A stretch of DNA of 64,000 bases from Cyclobacteriaceae bacterium (GCA_019638395.1 JAHBTX010000002.1:744001-808000); one strand, 5' to 3'; counted from the first letter of the stretch, positions 16,767 through 27,131 are shown. Notes: a model not told the origin generated them from the sequence alone. Numbers and translations: made by a program.

Positions 16767-18803
16767 ATGAAAAACCTCGTTTTACTGCTTTGTCTTTTTT
16801 CTTTTTCTTTTACCAGGGCCCAGGTTCTTACACCAGCCAAGTGGAGTTATGCTGCTTCTGCTACCGAAGCCAAAGTGGGGGATGAAATAGAACTGATTTT
16901 TAAAGCCACGATTGATAAAAACTGGTATCTATACTCTTCTGAATTTCCCTGCGAGGATGGCCCCATTAAAACTTCGTTTGCTTTAGTGCCGCATGCCAGT
17001 TATCAATTAGTTGGGAATCTGGTTCCGGTTAATCCGCTTGATAAGTATGATGAGATTTTTGAATGCGATGTAAAAATCTTTAAGAAGACAGGCGAGTTCA
17101 GGCAGAAGATAAAAATTCTGGCTGCGCCTTTAGTGCTTACGGGTGAATCCGATTACCAGGTGTGTTCTGATCTAACTGGTCAATGCATTTCAAGTGCCGA
17201 TGATTTTTCGTTTGCTATAAAGGTAAGTGGTGCTTCAGAACAAACTAAAAATAACGAACCTACGCTTCAACAACCTATCGACATTGCTGCGCCCGTTACA
17301 GAAACTCCGGTAACGGAAACCAAGGGACCAATTCTGGATTCAACTTTAGTTCAGGATGATGCACAGGGGAAATCATTTTGGGGATTTTTGTTAATCTCTT
17401 TTCTTGCCGGGCTTGCTGCGTTACTTACACCATGTGTGTTCCCTATGATTCCGATGACGGTAAGCTTCTTCACTGGTCGCGGCACTAAGTTTCAGGCATT
17501 GATGTACGGCTTCTTTATCATTTTTATCTACACATTAATCGGTGCTGCGCTCGCTCCACTTATGGGGCCAGAAACTGCCAACCATTTATCAACCGAGTGG
17601 ATTCCAAATCTTATATTCTTTTCGGTGTTCATCGTCTTCGGTTTATCCTTCTTGGGTTTGTTTGAGATTACTTTGCCCGGATCAATTATCAACAAAGTAG
17701 ATCAGCAAGCTGAGAAGGGCGGCTTGCTTGGTGTATTCTTCATGGCTTTTACATTGGTGTTGGTTTCTTTTAGTTGTACAGGCCCCATTGTTGGAAGTAT
17801 TCTGGTATCATCGGCTGGTGGAGAATTTTTAAAACCAATTTTGGGTATGTTCGCCTTTGCCGCTGCATTCGCCATCCCCTTTACCTTGTTTGCATTTTTT
17901 CCGGGTTGGTTAAAATCATTACCCAAATCGGGGGGATGGTTAAACACGGTAAAGGTGGTGCTTGGCTTTGTAGAGATTGCGTTGGCGTTTAAGTTTTTGA
18001 GCATAGCCGATCAGGCTTTTCATTGGAGAATTTTAGATCGTGAAATCAACATTGCCATCTGGATAGTAATTGCGTTGTTAATTGGTGTTTACCTGATGAA
18101 GGGCTTCCGCATGCCGGGCGATACCGGAAAAGATGCCGAAGATAAAACGGTGAGTGTATTACGACTCTCGTTGGCCATGATTGTTTTCGTATTCACCGTT
18201 TACCTTATTCCCGGAATGTGGGGTGCACCTTTAAAAGCATTGGCTGGTTACTTGCCACCTATGTACACACACGATTTTAATGTGTTGAACGCAACTGCGT
18301 CTTCAGAAAAACCAAATGCCATTTGCGATGAACCCAAGTATGCTGACTTCCTCCACCTGCCGCATGGCTTAAACGGATACTTTGATTACGATCAGGCTAT
18401 AGCCTGTGCCCGTCAGCAAAACAAGCCCTTGTTTATCGACTTTACCGGGCACGGTTGTACCAACTGCCGCGAGATGGAAGCCAATGTATGGAGCGATGCC
18501 CAGGTGCTGAAACGTTTGCGTGAAGATTATATAGTAGTAGCACTGTATGTAGATGATAAAACCACATTGCCCGAAAGCGAATGGTACACCTCCACGTACG
18601 ATAACAAAGTGAAAAAAACTATTGGTAAACAAAATGCCGATTTACAAATCGCGAAATTGAACAACAATGCCCAACCGTTTTATGTGTTGCTGGGTAAAGA
18701 TGAGCGCGTGCTGGTAACGCCTTACGGATACAATCTAAGCCCAGAAAAGTTTGTTGCGTTTCTGGATGAAGGAAAGAAAAAGTATAAGGAGTTGTATCGG
18801 TAA
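16767..18803 (+). CDS. dsbD: Thiol:disulfide interchange protein DsbD
   Basis: A 678-residue inner-membrane reductase carrying electrons from cytoplasmic thioredoxin to periplasmic partners. ATG 16767 opens the signal peptide (MKNLVLLLCLFSFSFTRAQ). The N-terminal DsbD-alpha domain spans about 20-150. The central eight-helix CcdA-like domain (about 205-510) holds the paired cysteines in TPCVFPMIPM and FSCTGPIVGS. The C-terminal thioredoxin domain contains GHGCTNCREME near residues 565-575 and follows two more hydrophobic segments. All key cysteines are present. Likely substrates are c-type cytochrome maturation or periplasmic thioredoxins such as the one at 59670. Confidence 0.95.
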   Translation: MKNLVLLLCLFSFSFTRAQVLTPAKWSYAASATEAKVGDEIELIFKATIDKNWYLYSSEFPCEDGPIKTSFALVPHASYQLVGNLVPVNPLDKYDEIFECDVKIFKKTGEFRQKIKILAAPLVLTGESDYQVCSDLTGQCISSADDFSFAIKVSGASEQTKNNEPTLQQPIDIAAPVTETPVTETKGPILDSTLVQDDAQGKSFWGFLLISFLAGLAALLTPCVFPMIPMTVSFFTGRGTKFQALMYGFFIIFIYTLIGAALAPLMGPETANHLSTEWIPNLIFFSVFIVFGLSFLGLFEITLPGSIINKVDQQAEKGGLLGVFFMAFTLVLVSFSCTGPIVGSILVSSAGGEFLKPILGMFAFAAAFAIPFTLFAFFPGWLKSLPKSGGWLNTVKVVLGFVEIALAFKFLSIADQAFHWRILDREINIAIWIVIALLIGVYLMKGFRMPGDTGKDAEDKTVSVLRLSLAMIVFVFTVYLIPGMWGAPLKALAGYLPPMYTHDFNVLNATASSEKPNAICDEPKYADFLHLPHGLNGYFDYDQAIACARQQNKPLFIDFTGHGCTNCREMEANVWSDAQVLKRLREDYIVVALYVDDKTTLPESEWYTSTYDNKVKKTIGKQNADLQIAKLNNNAQPFYVLLGKDERVLVTPYGYNLSPEKFVAFLDEGKKKYKELYR

Positions 18804-18822
18804 TTTAATGCTGTGTAAAACA

Positions 18823-19587
18823 TTAATCAGTTAGTACATAACCAACTATAAGCACTAACCCAATTAGGGCAATTGCAAATTGTGCAAATCCCGTAAATTC
18901 AGAAACATAAAACTGATCTGCACTTTTGCTCGGCAACTCCTGCGGGGATACAAAAGTTTGAATAATTTCCGAAACCCAAAATTGATTATCAATTGTTTTC
19001 GGCTCATGAAAATCTTCTGAGAAAGCGTAGGTGATGTAACTTCTGAACTGCAGTGGAGTTGCTTCTTTTGGAAAAACGTGTTTCGCTATCCTTACACCCG
19101 TAGTATGTTTTGTCTTCTGTTGTTTTGTTGCTGCAGGCAACGAAAACAGACTGTGGCGAACCGAAAATGGTTCGACTACTATTGAAGAATTAGGCGGAAT
19201 AAAACTGATCTTTTCATTTCTATATATACTTCCTATTAATTCTCCACCACTTGTAGAGACCAGATTCGACCAGGCAATCTCATATCCATCAATTGCTGCA
19301 TTAATAACTGCTTCATTTTTCCAATAAGGAAAAGCGCGGTCATCCAAAATAAGGGCCGACTTGCCCCAATCAACGTACAAAGGTGAAATAGATTTATTGA
19401 CAATTTTAATCTGAACCGGACAATTCATTCCAATGAATGCATACTCTATTCGCATGGTTTCCGTCTCGAACACAAATTGTTGCGATTTACCTTTGTTAAG
19501 GTCAGAGGATAAGCTTGCATACTGATACCGGTAACAGCCCGAGCAGGTTAGTATAACAATTAAGTAAATCCAATGCGTGTATTTCAT
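18823..19587 (-). CDS. Lipoprotein of unknown function
   Basis: A 254-residue protein not assigned to a family. It has a signal peptide with lipobox CSGC (Cys18). The mature part looks beta-rich (CPVQIKIVNKSISPLYVDWG), like the immunoglobulin-type fold of many Bacteroidota lipoproteins. Near the C-terminus there is one hydrophobic segment (FAQFAIALIGLVLIVGYVL), so the protein may be anchored at both ends. It starts 8 bp after the stop of the frameshifted T9SS gene and is the last gene of the minus-strand operon 23394-18823. Confidence 0.7.
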   Translation of the reverse strand: MKYTHWIYLIVILTCSGCYRYQYASLSSDLNKGKSQQFVFETETMRIEYAFIGMNCPVQIKIVNKSISPLYVDWGKSALILDDRAFPYWKNEAVINAAIDGYEIAWSNLVSTSGGELIGSIYRNEKISFIPPNSSIVVEPFSVRHSLFSLPAATKQQKTKHTTGVRIAKHVFPKEATPLQFRSYITYAFSEDFHEPKTIDNQFWVSEIIQTFVSPQELPSKSADQFYVSEFTGFAQFAIALIGLVLIVGYVLTD

Positions 19588-19595
19588 GACTCCAA

Positions 19596-21820
19596 TTACT
19601 TAATTACTATTAGTCGCTTGGTCTGGTTGTTAACGGATGTTTTGAGTGTGTAAAAATAAACTCCGGCTTGAAATGCTGAGATATCGTATTCATGTTTGTG
19701 CTGGCCCGGGGATTTAAATTCATTTATTGGATTAGCCGCCTCGCGACCCGTTACATCAAAAATTTTCAAATTAACCATTGACTCGGTTTCTAAGAAATAT
19801 TGAATGGTAACGGTTTCATGGGCAGGATTAGGGTAAATAGCAAACTGTTGGCTCTCTCTTGCTAACTGCTCCAGAGGAACTTCTGCTGGCCGTGCCCTTA
19901 GGTTTCGTAGCGGGGTGTTATACAGTGGACCATTGCAAAATACTTGAATTTCTGCCTGCGTAGCCGGTGCAACATAGGATGGAATATGGCCGTTGGGCAG
20001 CCCCGTCTTTAGTGTAACATTGGGTGGGATGGTTGCCCCAGGCAACACTATGATATTAGGGGCGGTGATAACCCTGTTTCCAGTAAACGTAACGCCTGGC
20101 CCAATTATAATTTTGTCCCATGCATTAACATTATAACCGACAATTTGATTGGCCATCAAAACTTCAGTAGGAGTATTACAATAGGGCGGGGCAAACGTAA
20201 ATGATTGACCATTTATTTGCTCAATGGGATAGTTTAAAGCCATTAAGATGTTTTGTGTATTTGCATCGGAGTCAATCCGTTCTAAATTTATTAATAGACG
20301 TAATGAAATTGGCTGATTTCCAGAGCACCCAATGGGTGATGGTGGATAGAACAACTGGCCGTCATATGAACTTGCCTGACCAGCTTCAACACTGAAAGAG
20401 CCAATTGCACTTAATGGAACATAGCTTGTTTTAAAATCTCCAAAATCAAGGCTTGCCAGAATTTCTATGTTATCTACCCTTAACCCCGATGCAGGGTTGA
20501 GTACATACTTAATGTTTGCTACCTGATAAATAAATGAATTACGATAATCATAGTGACCATTTGAAGGGTTATCATAATTGTATGATTCCCCTATCTTGGT
20601 ATAAATTTTCGGTGTTTCTAATAGATTAAAAACACCAAGTACTTCATTGTAGTACGCATAATTTATTGGGTTTCTCGTGTGAGCGTTAAGCGATCCAAGT
20701 GTATAAAATGTTATATCACCAAATGAAAACGAGGTGCTTAAGGTGCCTTGCAGGTTAATAGTTGCGTTTAATGCCATAGGCATAATTTTTACTTCCTGTG
20801 GCCCAGCCGACTTTTTGCCTCCACCTACAAAAAAATCTATTAAGTCAACTGCAGCACCGATATAGGGTGCTGCTTTTAGTCCATTTCTTAAAAAAGAATT
20901 TTTCTTAATCTCCTCCTGAAAACTATTTATGGAGTTTCTCTTACTCAATTGTTCTGCTGTAAGTTCGGCATTAGTTTTTCCTTCAATCTTCAATGCCTTC
21001 TCCTGATCGCTTGCAAACTTTGACATTGTTTTATATGTCTTCTGGGCTTTTTTTGCCGTAGTAAGTAATTCTTTTGCATCAAAGGAATAGCTGTTTTCAG
21101 AAACAGAACCCGAACCGCTTGCAATGTTTGTTAATGTACCCGTTAGGCTCCCCGATAAGTTAATTATTGATTCGGTGATCAACTTAGATTCAATAACCAT
21201 ACTTGATTCGTAAAGGCACGTGCAGGGGTCATAGCCGATCTGAAAATCGGCATAAAACCACCGGCCACTATTATTGTTGTAACCCGAGACTGATGTTATA
21301 TTTGGATTAGCCTCAAATTTATCCAGCGCAAAAAGTTTAGAGGCATTGCTCAATGCGGACGACATTTTTCCATCTACATAGCTGATTTCAATTTTTGCTC
21401 CATTAAACGCCTGCGTATAATCACCCGCCACAAAAACCCGCATAACGCCTGTAAATTTATTATACAACACAAGATGTATGTACCCAACCGGGGTTGTTTT
21501 TGGGGTTCCGTCTTCGTTATACCCCAAGTCATATTTAATTAATTCCCAACCATCTTCTGGCAACCGGTCTTGATTATTTAAAAAATGATCAACAAGAATG
21601 TTGTTTGATTGATTAAACGGGGATTCAATTTGTGGAGCGTTTATATATTGAGAATTTATATTATAGATCAAAGCTCGCCAATCGAAAAGGTGTTACGCTT
21701 GTCGGGCCGCTCGGCATTAACGGGTGCATCTGGATTGGTTGTTATTCCTTTTAAGCACTGAGCAAATCCCGTTAAAGAATAAATTGTTATAAGCGTGATT
21801 ATGATTGAGTTTTTCATTTG
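19596..21820 (-). pseudogene. T9SS type A sorting-domain secreted protein, frameshifted near its N-terminus
   Basis: The long frame (stop at 19596) encodes about 690 residues and ends in a T9SS type A sorting domain (FAIYPNPAHETVTIQYF, then DISAFQAGVYFYTLKT, RLIVIK). It lacks a signal peptide and has only a TTG start at 21671. A signal peptide (MKNSIIITLITIYSLTGFAQ) is encoded from ATG 21820 in another frame, which reaches a stop just after 21671. The frames join at the four-A run at 21685-21688: removing two of these bases (or adding one) restores N-T-F-D-W-R-A. Without the shift it would be a secreted, cell-surface protein of about 740 residues. The middle has no recognised enzyme domain. 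Real mutation, phase variation and read error are all possible. Confidence 0.78.
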
Positions 21821-21847
21821 GATATTTTTCTCGAATTGTTCATTGTG

Positions 21848-22630
21848 CTACATCTTTTTTCCGATGAATTGCTCTTTCGATCTTTTTGTCTCCACTTGAA
21901 ATTCGGTGCCATTGCCAACCGTGTAGGTTGCTGTTAACTCTGTACCCGCCCTATTTAAGATTATCCAGCCCTTGGGGTTCTTGCATGAACCAGCGTAGAA
22001 TTGATTGCCCTCTAACTGTGAAAGGGCAACAGCTTTGTATCCAAAACGCATACGTACATTTAGATTGGTAGCTTCGCAGCCCTTATTAATGTTAATCATG
22101 TAAAACGCGGAACTATAGAAATCGGGAACAATTTCTACAGTATAAATATCAGTTGGGTTTGATGTGAGTGCGCCCTCATAACTACCAAAAATGGGGTTTA
22201 GCTCTTTATCTATAACCGTTAAATACCGGTAAACGGTATCAATTCCATCATCTTCCGGGAAGCATCGTTTGTCGGGCAGCCATTTTGCAATGAGGCGAAT
22301 GGGTAAATTGCTTTCAGGATATCTGAACAATAGACTTACTTCTTTGGTGGTAAACGTGCGAGGGTCGTCTCCAATTTTCCATTCGTAACTGGTGTAATTA
22401 CTGTCGGCCCTGAACACTACAAAATTATCGGTTATAACCGTATCCGACAGCAGCAGCGTATCCTTTATACCATAGTTTGAGATAAGTTCACCAATTGAAA
22501 AACTGCCCCCTGTTATTTTTTTATTTAAACAAGGATCAGGCTCAAAGTCGGCATTACAACCCGTTAATTGAATGAAGCCAACACTGAAAGCTATCACCAT
22601 TACAACACCAACACCTACTATCTTCCTCAT
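21848..22630 (-). CDS. Lipoprotein of unknown function, PKD-like region
   Basis: A 260-residue lipoprotein (lipobox LTGC, Cys25) without a firm family. The central part resembles a PKD-type beta domain (FRADSNYTSYEWKIGDD; EVSLLFRYPESNLPIRLIA), and the C-terminal half forms further beta strands with four cysteines. Its ATG overlaps the stop of the gene at 22627 by 4 bp (ATGA), so the two are translationally coupled, and the T9SS cargo gene begins 27 bp after its stop. Together they look like an accessory surface-protein operon. Confidence 0.72.
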   Translation of the reverse strand: MRKIVGVGVVMVIAFSVGFIQLTGCNADFEPDPCLNKKITGGSFSIGELISNYGIKDTLLLSDTVITDNFVVFRADSNYTSYEWKIGDDPRTFTTKEVSLLFRYPESNLPIRLIAKWLPDKRCFPEDDGIDTVYRYLTVIDKELNPIFGSYEGALTSNPTDIYTVEIVPDFYSSAFYMININKGCEATNLNVRMRFGYKAVALSQLEGNQFYAGSCKNPKGWIILNRAGTELTATYTVGNGTEFQVETKRSKEQFIGKKM

Positions 22631-23394
22631 TTTTTCGCTTCTATGTTCTCTATTCTTTCCTTCAATTCTTTATTCTCTTTTTTAATTTCAATCAGGTACA
22701 ATGTTAGTTCCTCCACCTTCTTTAATAAGAGAATATTCATTTGATTTAAGCTCATCCCCTCTTTTTCAATTTCTGTTGCGGAAGGTACTTCGGGTAAGTG
22801 CCGGTTTTCTTTTATGTATTTCTCCGTTTCTTCTAAGTTTGGAAGTTGATAACCTGGGTTAAAGACATAATCAGGAAAAACAGAAGTTCCTGCTATAAAG
22901 ACACGCACCTCCTCATTGGCCGCTATCTTTCCGGCTACTGCTAGTTTAAAGGAACCCGGGGTTGCCGTGCCTATGCCTACGTTGCCACCATTTAAAAACG
23001 AGACGCCATCAGAGTTGAATCGTATATTAACTTGATTCGCGTTATTATAAATGTCAATTCTATGATTACTGTCCCCTTCAAAATAAAATTGAGTTCTCTC
23101 GCCCGCTGAACTGTTTCGCTTAAAATAAAAATCTCCACCCCACCGTTGGTGTTTAAAGGTTGTTGTTCCATGCCCACCATCAGTATATAGAATTTGTAAC
23201 CCTGTGTATGAATGACCCGTAAATTTCCCTATACCCAAAGAACCTACAATATGAAGCTTTTCTAACGGTTCAGACGTTCCAATGCCTACATATCCGGTGT
23301 TTGAATTATATATGTTATTCCCATTGGTAGTCCATTGACCTTTCGCAATAAAGGAGTTTATAGTTAGAATGATAAGAAAAAAATGCTTTTTCAT
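22627..23394 (-). CDS. Exported tail-fibre-like protein with C-terminal coiled coil
   Basis: A 255-residue protein begun at ATG 23394, which opens a signal peptide (MKKHFFLIILTINSFIAKGQ). It contains two copies of the GYVGIGTSEPLEKLHI / GNVGIGTATPGSFKLAV repeat typical of phage tail-fibre-like surface proteins of Bacteroidota. The end (VFPDYVFNPGYQLPNLEE, then NRHLPEVPSATEIEKEG) matches the region before S74-type chaperone domains, and a short coiled coil (KKVEELTLYLIEIKKENK) closes the protein instead of a full peptidase S74 domain. The signal peptide and lack of phage genes argue for a cell-surface protein. First gene of the minus-strand operon. Confidence 0.8.
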   Translation of the reverse strand: MKKHFFLIILTINSFIAKGQWTTNGNNIYNSNTGYVGIGTSEPLEKLHIVGSLGIGKFTGHSYTGLQILYTDGGHGTTTFKHQRWGGDFYFKRNSSAGERTQFYFEGDSNHRIDIYNNANQVNIRFNSDGVSFLNGGNVGIGTATPGSFKLAVAGKIAANEEVRVFIAGTSVFPDYVFNPGYQLPNLEETEKYIKENRHLPEVPSATEIEKEGMSLNQMNILLLKKVEELTLYLIEIKKENKELKERIENIEAKK

Positions 23395-23791
23395 GACGAA
23401 TAGTCTTTTGGGGTATACAATCTTCTGTGAAACTAAAAAAAGCCCGAAATTCACCAAAGTCATTTTTCTGGCTTTGTAAAATGCTTAAGTCTTTTGATGT
23501 ACTATTTGAGTGCAGAATTTAAAATAGCGTTATAATATAAAAACTCTCTGCTGGGTGTGGATTTGTTAATGGCCTTCAAATGCCTTTTCTAATAGGGCAA
23601 AAAATATTGCTTGAGAATTTTTTATACATAATTCATAAGCTTTCACACGCGAGTGCCTTATTATTAAAATCTAAGTAAAAAAGGTTTGCGGTAGAGTGAT
23701 ATTAAACTCTTAGTATGCTGCTTGTGTGCTTCTGGATTCCATTGTTAATATACAAACACAATACTTAACTAAGATATTGCTATCAGTCGCA
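23395..23791. other. Gene-free AT-rich region
   Basis: About 400 bp between the starts/ends of two minus-strand genes. It is AT-rich and presumably holds the promoter of the operon starting at 23394, but no exact TAnnTTTG box on the minus strand, terminator or repeat was found by eye. Confidence 0.4.
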
Positions 23792-24112
23792 TTAAACTTT
23801 TTTAGTACTATTCCTCCTTGCTATAATCAATGCACCTATTACAAGCAACGCAAACCATGTAAATGCATTCATATCGGGACCATCAAAATGCCAGCCGTGA
23901 TGATGCCACTCGCCCCAGCCAAATAAGGCTTTAACGATAGCGGCTATTATTCCAATCACAGCCCCCATCAGTCCAACAATTAATCCTACCAGGCCGGCAA
24001 TCAATCCGGCAATCAACCCGAATAAACCTGCGCCCAGCCCTATCCATAGCGGGAACGTAAACAACAAAATTACAATGATAAGTATAGTGGATGTGGAAGA
24101 AGATCGTTGCAT
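23792..24112 (-). CDS. Small glycine-rich membrane protein
   Basis: A 106-residue protein from ATG 24112. It has one N-terminal hydrophobic segment, a long Gly/Ile/Leu/Val stretch with GLIAGLIAGLVGLIVGLMG (two packed helices with small-residue faces), a middle patch WGEWHHHGWH that is rich in His and Trp, and a last membrane segment (WFALLVIGALII). It is not assigned to a known function. The His-Trp patch could bind metal or lie at the membrane surface; both are guesses. It stands alone between the tail-fibre-like operon and mqo. Confidence 0.65.
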   Translation of the reverse strand: MQRSSSTSTILIIVILLFTFPLWIGLGAGLFGLIAGLIAGLVGLIVGLMGAVIGIIAAIVKALFGWGEWHHHGWHFDGPDMNAFTWFALLVIGALIIARRNSTKKV

Positions 24113-24270
24113 GGTTGTAAGGTTAGATGCAACCCTTCGCAAAAATCATTCACAAAAATGCGAGCAAATAAAAACTTACCTTTTGGCTTGAAATCAAAGA
24201 TTAATTCAAGAGGTGCCGGTCGCTCCTGTATAAAAATGAACAGGTCGTTTTACAAAAATGTACAGATCGC

Positions 24271-25764
24271 TCAATCGAGTTTAAGAACTTTATTGGTTCG
24301 CTTACGCGATTCAGCCACCAGCTTTTCACTCTTCGAAATGGATTGACCGAACGAGGGCGCCATTTCGTGCTGGCGTGTTTGCCATGCTTCGGACTGGCTT
24401 TGTTTTTTAAAGCATTTTTGAATTAACTCCAGCATCATGGTTACAGCGGTAGAAGCTCCGGGCGAAGCTCCTAACAAAGCAGCCACCGTTCCATCTTCTG
24501 ATACAACCAGTTCGGTACCAAACTCCAGTACACCACCTTTTTCTTTGTCTTTCTTAATCACTTGTACGCGCTGGCCCGCTTCTAATAGTTCCCAATCTTC
24601 TTGTTTGGTAAAGGGCACATATTCGCGCAAAGCTGCGTGCCGATCTTCCGGTGTAAGTCTCAATTGTTGAATCAGGTATTTGGTTAGCGGAACGTTTTTA
24701 ATGCCTGCAAAAATCATGGGCATCAGGTTATCGAACTTAATCGAATTGGGTAGGTCCATCAACGAACCATTTTTTAAAAACTTAGTTGAAAATCCCGCAA
24801 AGGGGCCAAACAATAATTCTTTCTTGCCATTAATAAAGCGTGTATCCACATGCGGTACCGACATGGGTGGTGAACCAACAGAAGCCTTGCCATACACTTT
24901 GGCATGATGTTTTTGAATCAACTCTTCGTTATTACACTTAAGCCACAAGCCACTTACCGGAAAACCACCATACCCTTTGCGTTCTTTTATCTCGGCACGT
25001 TTTAATAAATGCAAGGTGGCACCACCGGCACCAATAAAAGCAAAGCGCGTATTAACTGTTTTTTTATCTCCGCTTTGTAAATCGCGCACAAAAACATCCC
25101 ACCCTTTTTTACCATCCGGATCAAGGTCCAAACACTCGGTATTATAATGGATGGTTACACCCGGCATTTTGGCGAGTTGGTCAATCATGCTGCGTGTAAG
25201 CGAACCAAAGTTTACATCGGTTCCCATTTCCATGCGTGTAGCCGCAACGGGTTGTTTCTTGGTTCTACCGCGCATAACAATAGGGGCCCAGGCAGCTATA
25301 TCGTCATGCACTTCGGAATAAACCATTTCGTTAAACAACGGATTGGCATGCAGGATGGCATATCGCTTGCGCAAATAGTCAACATTTTCTGCGCCCCACA
25401 CCAAACTCATGTGTGGTACATTGTTTATGAAGTCCTGTGGATTTTGTACATAGTTTTTTTCAATCAGGTAAGCCCAGAACTCGCGCGATATCTCGAACGA
25501 CTCGCCAATCTTAAAGGCTTTATTACATTCAACCGAACCATCGGGTTTTTGTGGAGTGTAGTTCAGCTCGCAAAAAGCTGCGTGGCCGGTGCCGGCATTG
25601 TTCCAGGCATCCGAACTTTCCAAGCCGGCCTTATCCAGCCGCTCAAAAATATGGATTGACAGATTAGGGTCAAGCTCTTTTAACAACATACCGAGGGTGG
25701 CACTCATGATGCCAGCACCCATCAGTACTACATCGGTTTTAGGGGTGCGGGAGGTTTTGGTCAT
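24271..25764 (-). CDS. mqo: Malate:quinone oxidoreductase
   Basis: A 497-residue FAD enzyme at the inner face of the cytoplasmic membrane that oxidises malate to oxaloacetate and reduces quinone in the TCA cycle. The N-terminus carries the dinucleotide fold VVLMGAGIMSATLGMLL, followed by the Mqo signature ESSDAWNNAGTGHAAFCELNYTP written here in parts: SSDAWNNAGTGHA and ELNYTP. The C-terminal part has LLGASPGASTAVTMMLELI, also typical. The length matches the family (about 490-500). It appears monocistronic. Confidence 0.96.
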   Translation of the reverse strand: MTKTSRTPKTDVVLMGAGIMSATLGMLLKELDPNLSIHIFERLDKAGLESSDAWNNAGTGHAAFCELNYTPQKPDGSVECNKAFKIGESFEISREFWAYLIEKNYVQNPQDFINNVPHMSLVWGAENVDYLRKRYAILHANPLFNEMVYSEVHDDIAAWAPIVMRGRTKKQPVAATRMEMGTDVNFGSLTRSMIDQLAKMPGVTIHYNTECLDLDPDGKKGWDVFVRDLQSGDKKTVNTRFAFIGAGGATLHLLKRAEIKERKGYGGFPVSGLWLKCNNEELIQKHHAKVYGKASVGSPPMSVPHVDTRFINGKKELLFGPFAGFSTKFLKNGSLMDLPNSIKFDNLMPMIFAGIKNVPLTKYLIQQLRLTPEDRHAALREYVPFTKQEDWELLEAGQRVQVIKKDKEKGGVLEFGTELVVSEDGTVAALLGASPGASTAVTMMLELIQKCFKKQSQSEAWQTRQHEMAPSFGQSISKSEKLVAESRKRTNKVLKLD

Positions 25765-25913
25765 GGGGTTTATCCGCGTAAAACTTCGAATTTATAGTAA
25801 GCAAGGTGCCCAAGCAAATCTGCAAGTTTAAGATTACAACTCTTTGAATGCCCGGTGTGTCAAAGTGTTAAGTTTTTCTACTACCTTCATTAAATAGTCA
25901 AAACCCCATAGCC

Positions 25914-27119
25914 ATGAAAACCGGTATTGCTTGCTCTATACTTGTGGTATTACTGCTTACCCTTGCCTGCGAGCCCTTTGAAAGCCGAAACCGCGAAGTT
26001 GCATTGGAATTGCCGGAACAACCTTTTGCCTATTCGGTGGCAGGGGTATCGGACGATGTGCCTACGTTGGGCCGGGTACTCTTTTATGATACCCGACTAT
26101 CGCTCAATAACAGCATTTCGTGTGCAAGCTGCCACAAGCAGACCCTGGCATTTTCAGATAATGCGAGCCTAAGCAGGGGTTTTGAAAATCGGGTAACTCC
26201 GCGCAACTCAATGTCCATTCAAAATATTGTTTCCGATGCCTTTCAGGAATTTGTTTTTCCGGGCGACTCTATCCAAAACAAAGACACGGTGGTAGTAAGC
26301 CCCGATGTTATCGGATACATGCCCGGGGTTCCGGTTTCGCCCGATTTTGTAGCTACCCCCACCTCGCTCTTTTGGGATGGCCGCGAAAGCAACTTGAAAC
26401 AAATGGTTACACGCCCTATTATAAACCACATTGAAATGGGAATTCATGATATGGAAGCATTGGCACTAAAGCTAAATCAAATTCCCGAATACAAACCTTT
26501 ATTTCAGAATGCGTTTGGAGAAGCCACCGTTACATCCGAAAAAATTTCGCAAGGGCTTAGTGCCTTTCTTTTGAGCATCCGCAGTAATCAATCCAAATTT
26601 GATAAGGCCATGATGTTTCGCACCAATGCAACCACGTTTGATCTGAAGCCTGCCAACACACTAATCAATACTGCGCCTTTGGTAAACCTTACTGCCCAGG
26701 AAGAATTAGGCCGCCAGCTATTTTTCAATAAATTTAATTGCAACAGTTGCCACGATGCTAATGGGTTTGCTGATATTGGACTGGATGCCGTTCCGAAGGA
26801 TATGGGCCTGATGGAAACAACCGGTTTTGCACAGCATAAAGGGCTGTTTAAAATTCCTTCGTTGCGCAACGTGGAGCTTACCGGCCCTTATATGCACGAT
26901 GGGCGCTTTAAAACATTAGAAGAAGTGTTGCAACACTATAGTACGGGCATAAAAAACAGCCCTAACTTGGATCATCGGTTAAAGGGTGTTGATGGTAAGC
27001 CCCTGCAAATGAAAATGACGGCCACTGAAATTAAAGCTATCGCAGCCTTTCTTACTACCCTAACCGATTACCAGATGATTTCTGAGCCCCGGTTTTCAAA
27101 CCCTTTCCGGGTTAAGTAA
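25914..27119 (+). CDS. Dihaem cytochrome-c peroxidase family lipoprotein
   Basis: A 401-residue member of the bacterial dihaem peroxidase / MauG family, exported as a lipoprotein (LTLACE, Cys19). Two haem-binding motifs are present: CASCH at residues 70-74 and CNSCH at 276-280. The fold signatures LGRVLFYDTRLSLN and GPYMHDGRFKTLEEVL also fit. Family members reduce peroxide with electrons from small cytochromes, or oxidise proteins (MauG type); which applies here is open. The next gene starts 12 bp after its stop and is probably co-transcribed. Confidence 0.92.
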   Translation: MKTGIACSILVVLLLTLACEPFESRNREVALELPEQPFAYSVAGVSDDVPTLGRVLFYDTRLSLNNSISCASCHKQTLAFSDNASLSRGFENRVTPRNSMSIQNIVSDAFQEFVFPGDSIQNKDTVVVSPDVIGYMPGVPVSPDFVATPTSLFWDGRESNLKQMVTRPIINHIEMGIHDMEALALKLNQIPEYKPLFQNAFGEATVTSEKISQGLSAFLLSIRSNQSKFDKAMMFRTNATTFDLKPANTLINTAPLVNLTAQEELGRQLFFNKFNCNSCHDANGFADIGLDAVPKDMGLMETTGFAQHKGLFKIPSLRNVELTGPYMHDGRFKTLEEVLQHYSTGIKNSPNLDHRLKGVDGKPLQMKMTATEIKAIAAFLTTLTDYQMISEPRFSNPFRVK

Positions 27120-27131
27120 CCGTTGGTACAC

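Noticed and set aside
18804-18832. TTAATG/CATTAA hairpin as a terminator of dsbD
   Set aside because: Only six AT-rich pairs with a 10-base loop and no T tract.
22627-23394. Prophage signal from the tail-fibre-like gene
   Set aside because: The protein has a signal peptide and no capsid, terminase, integrase or other phage genes surround it.
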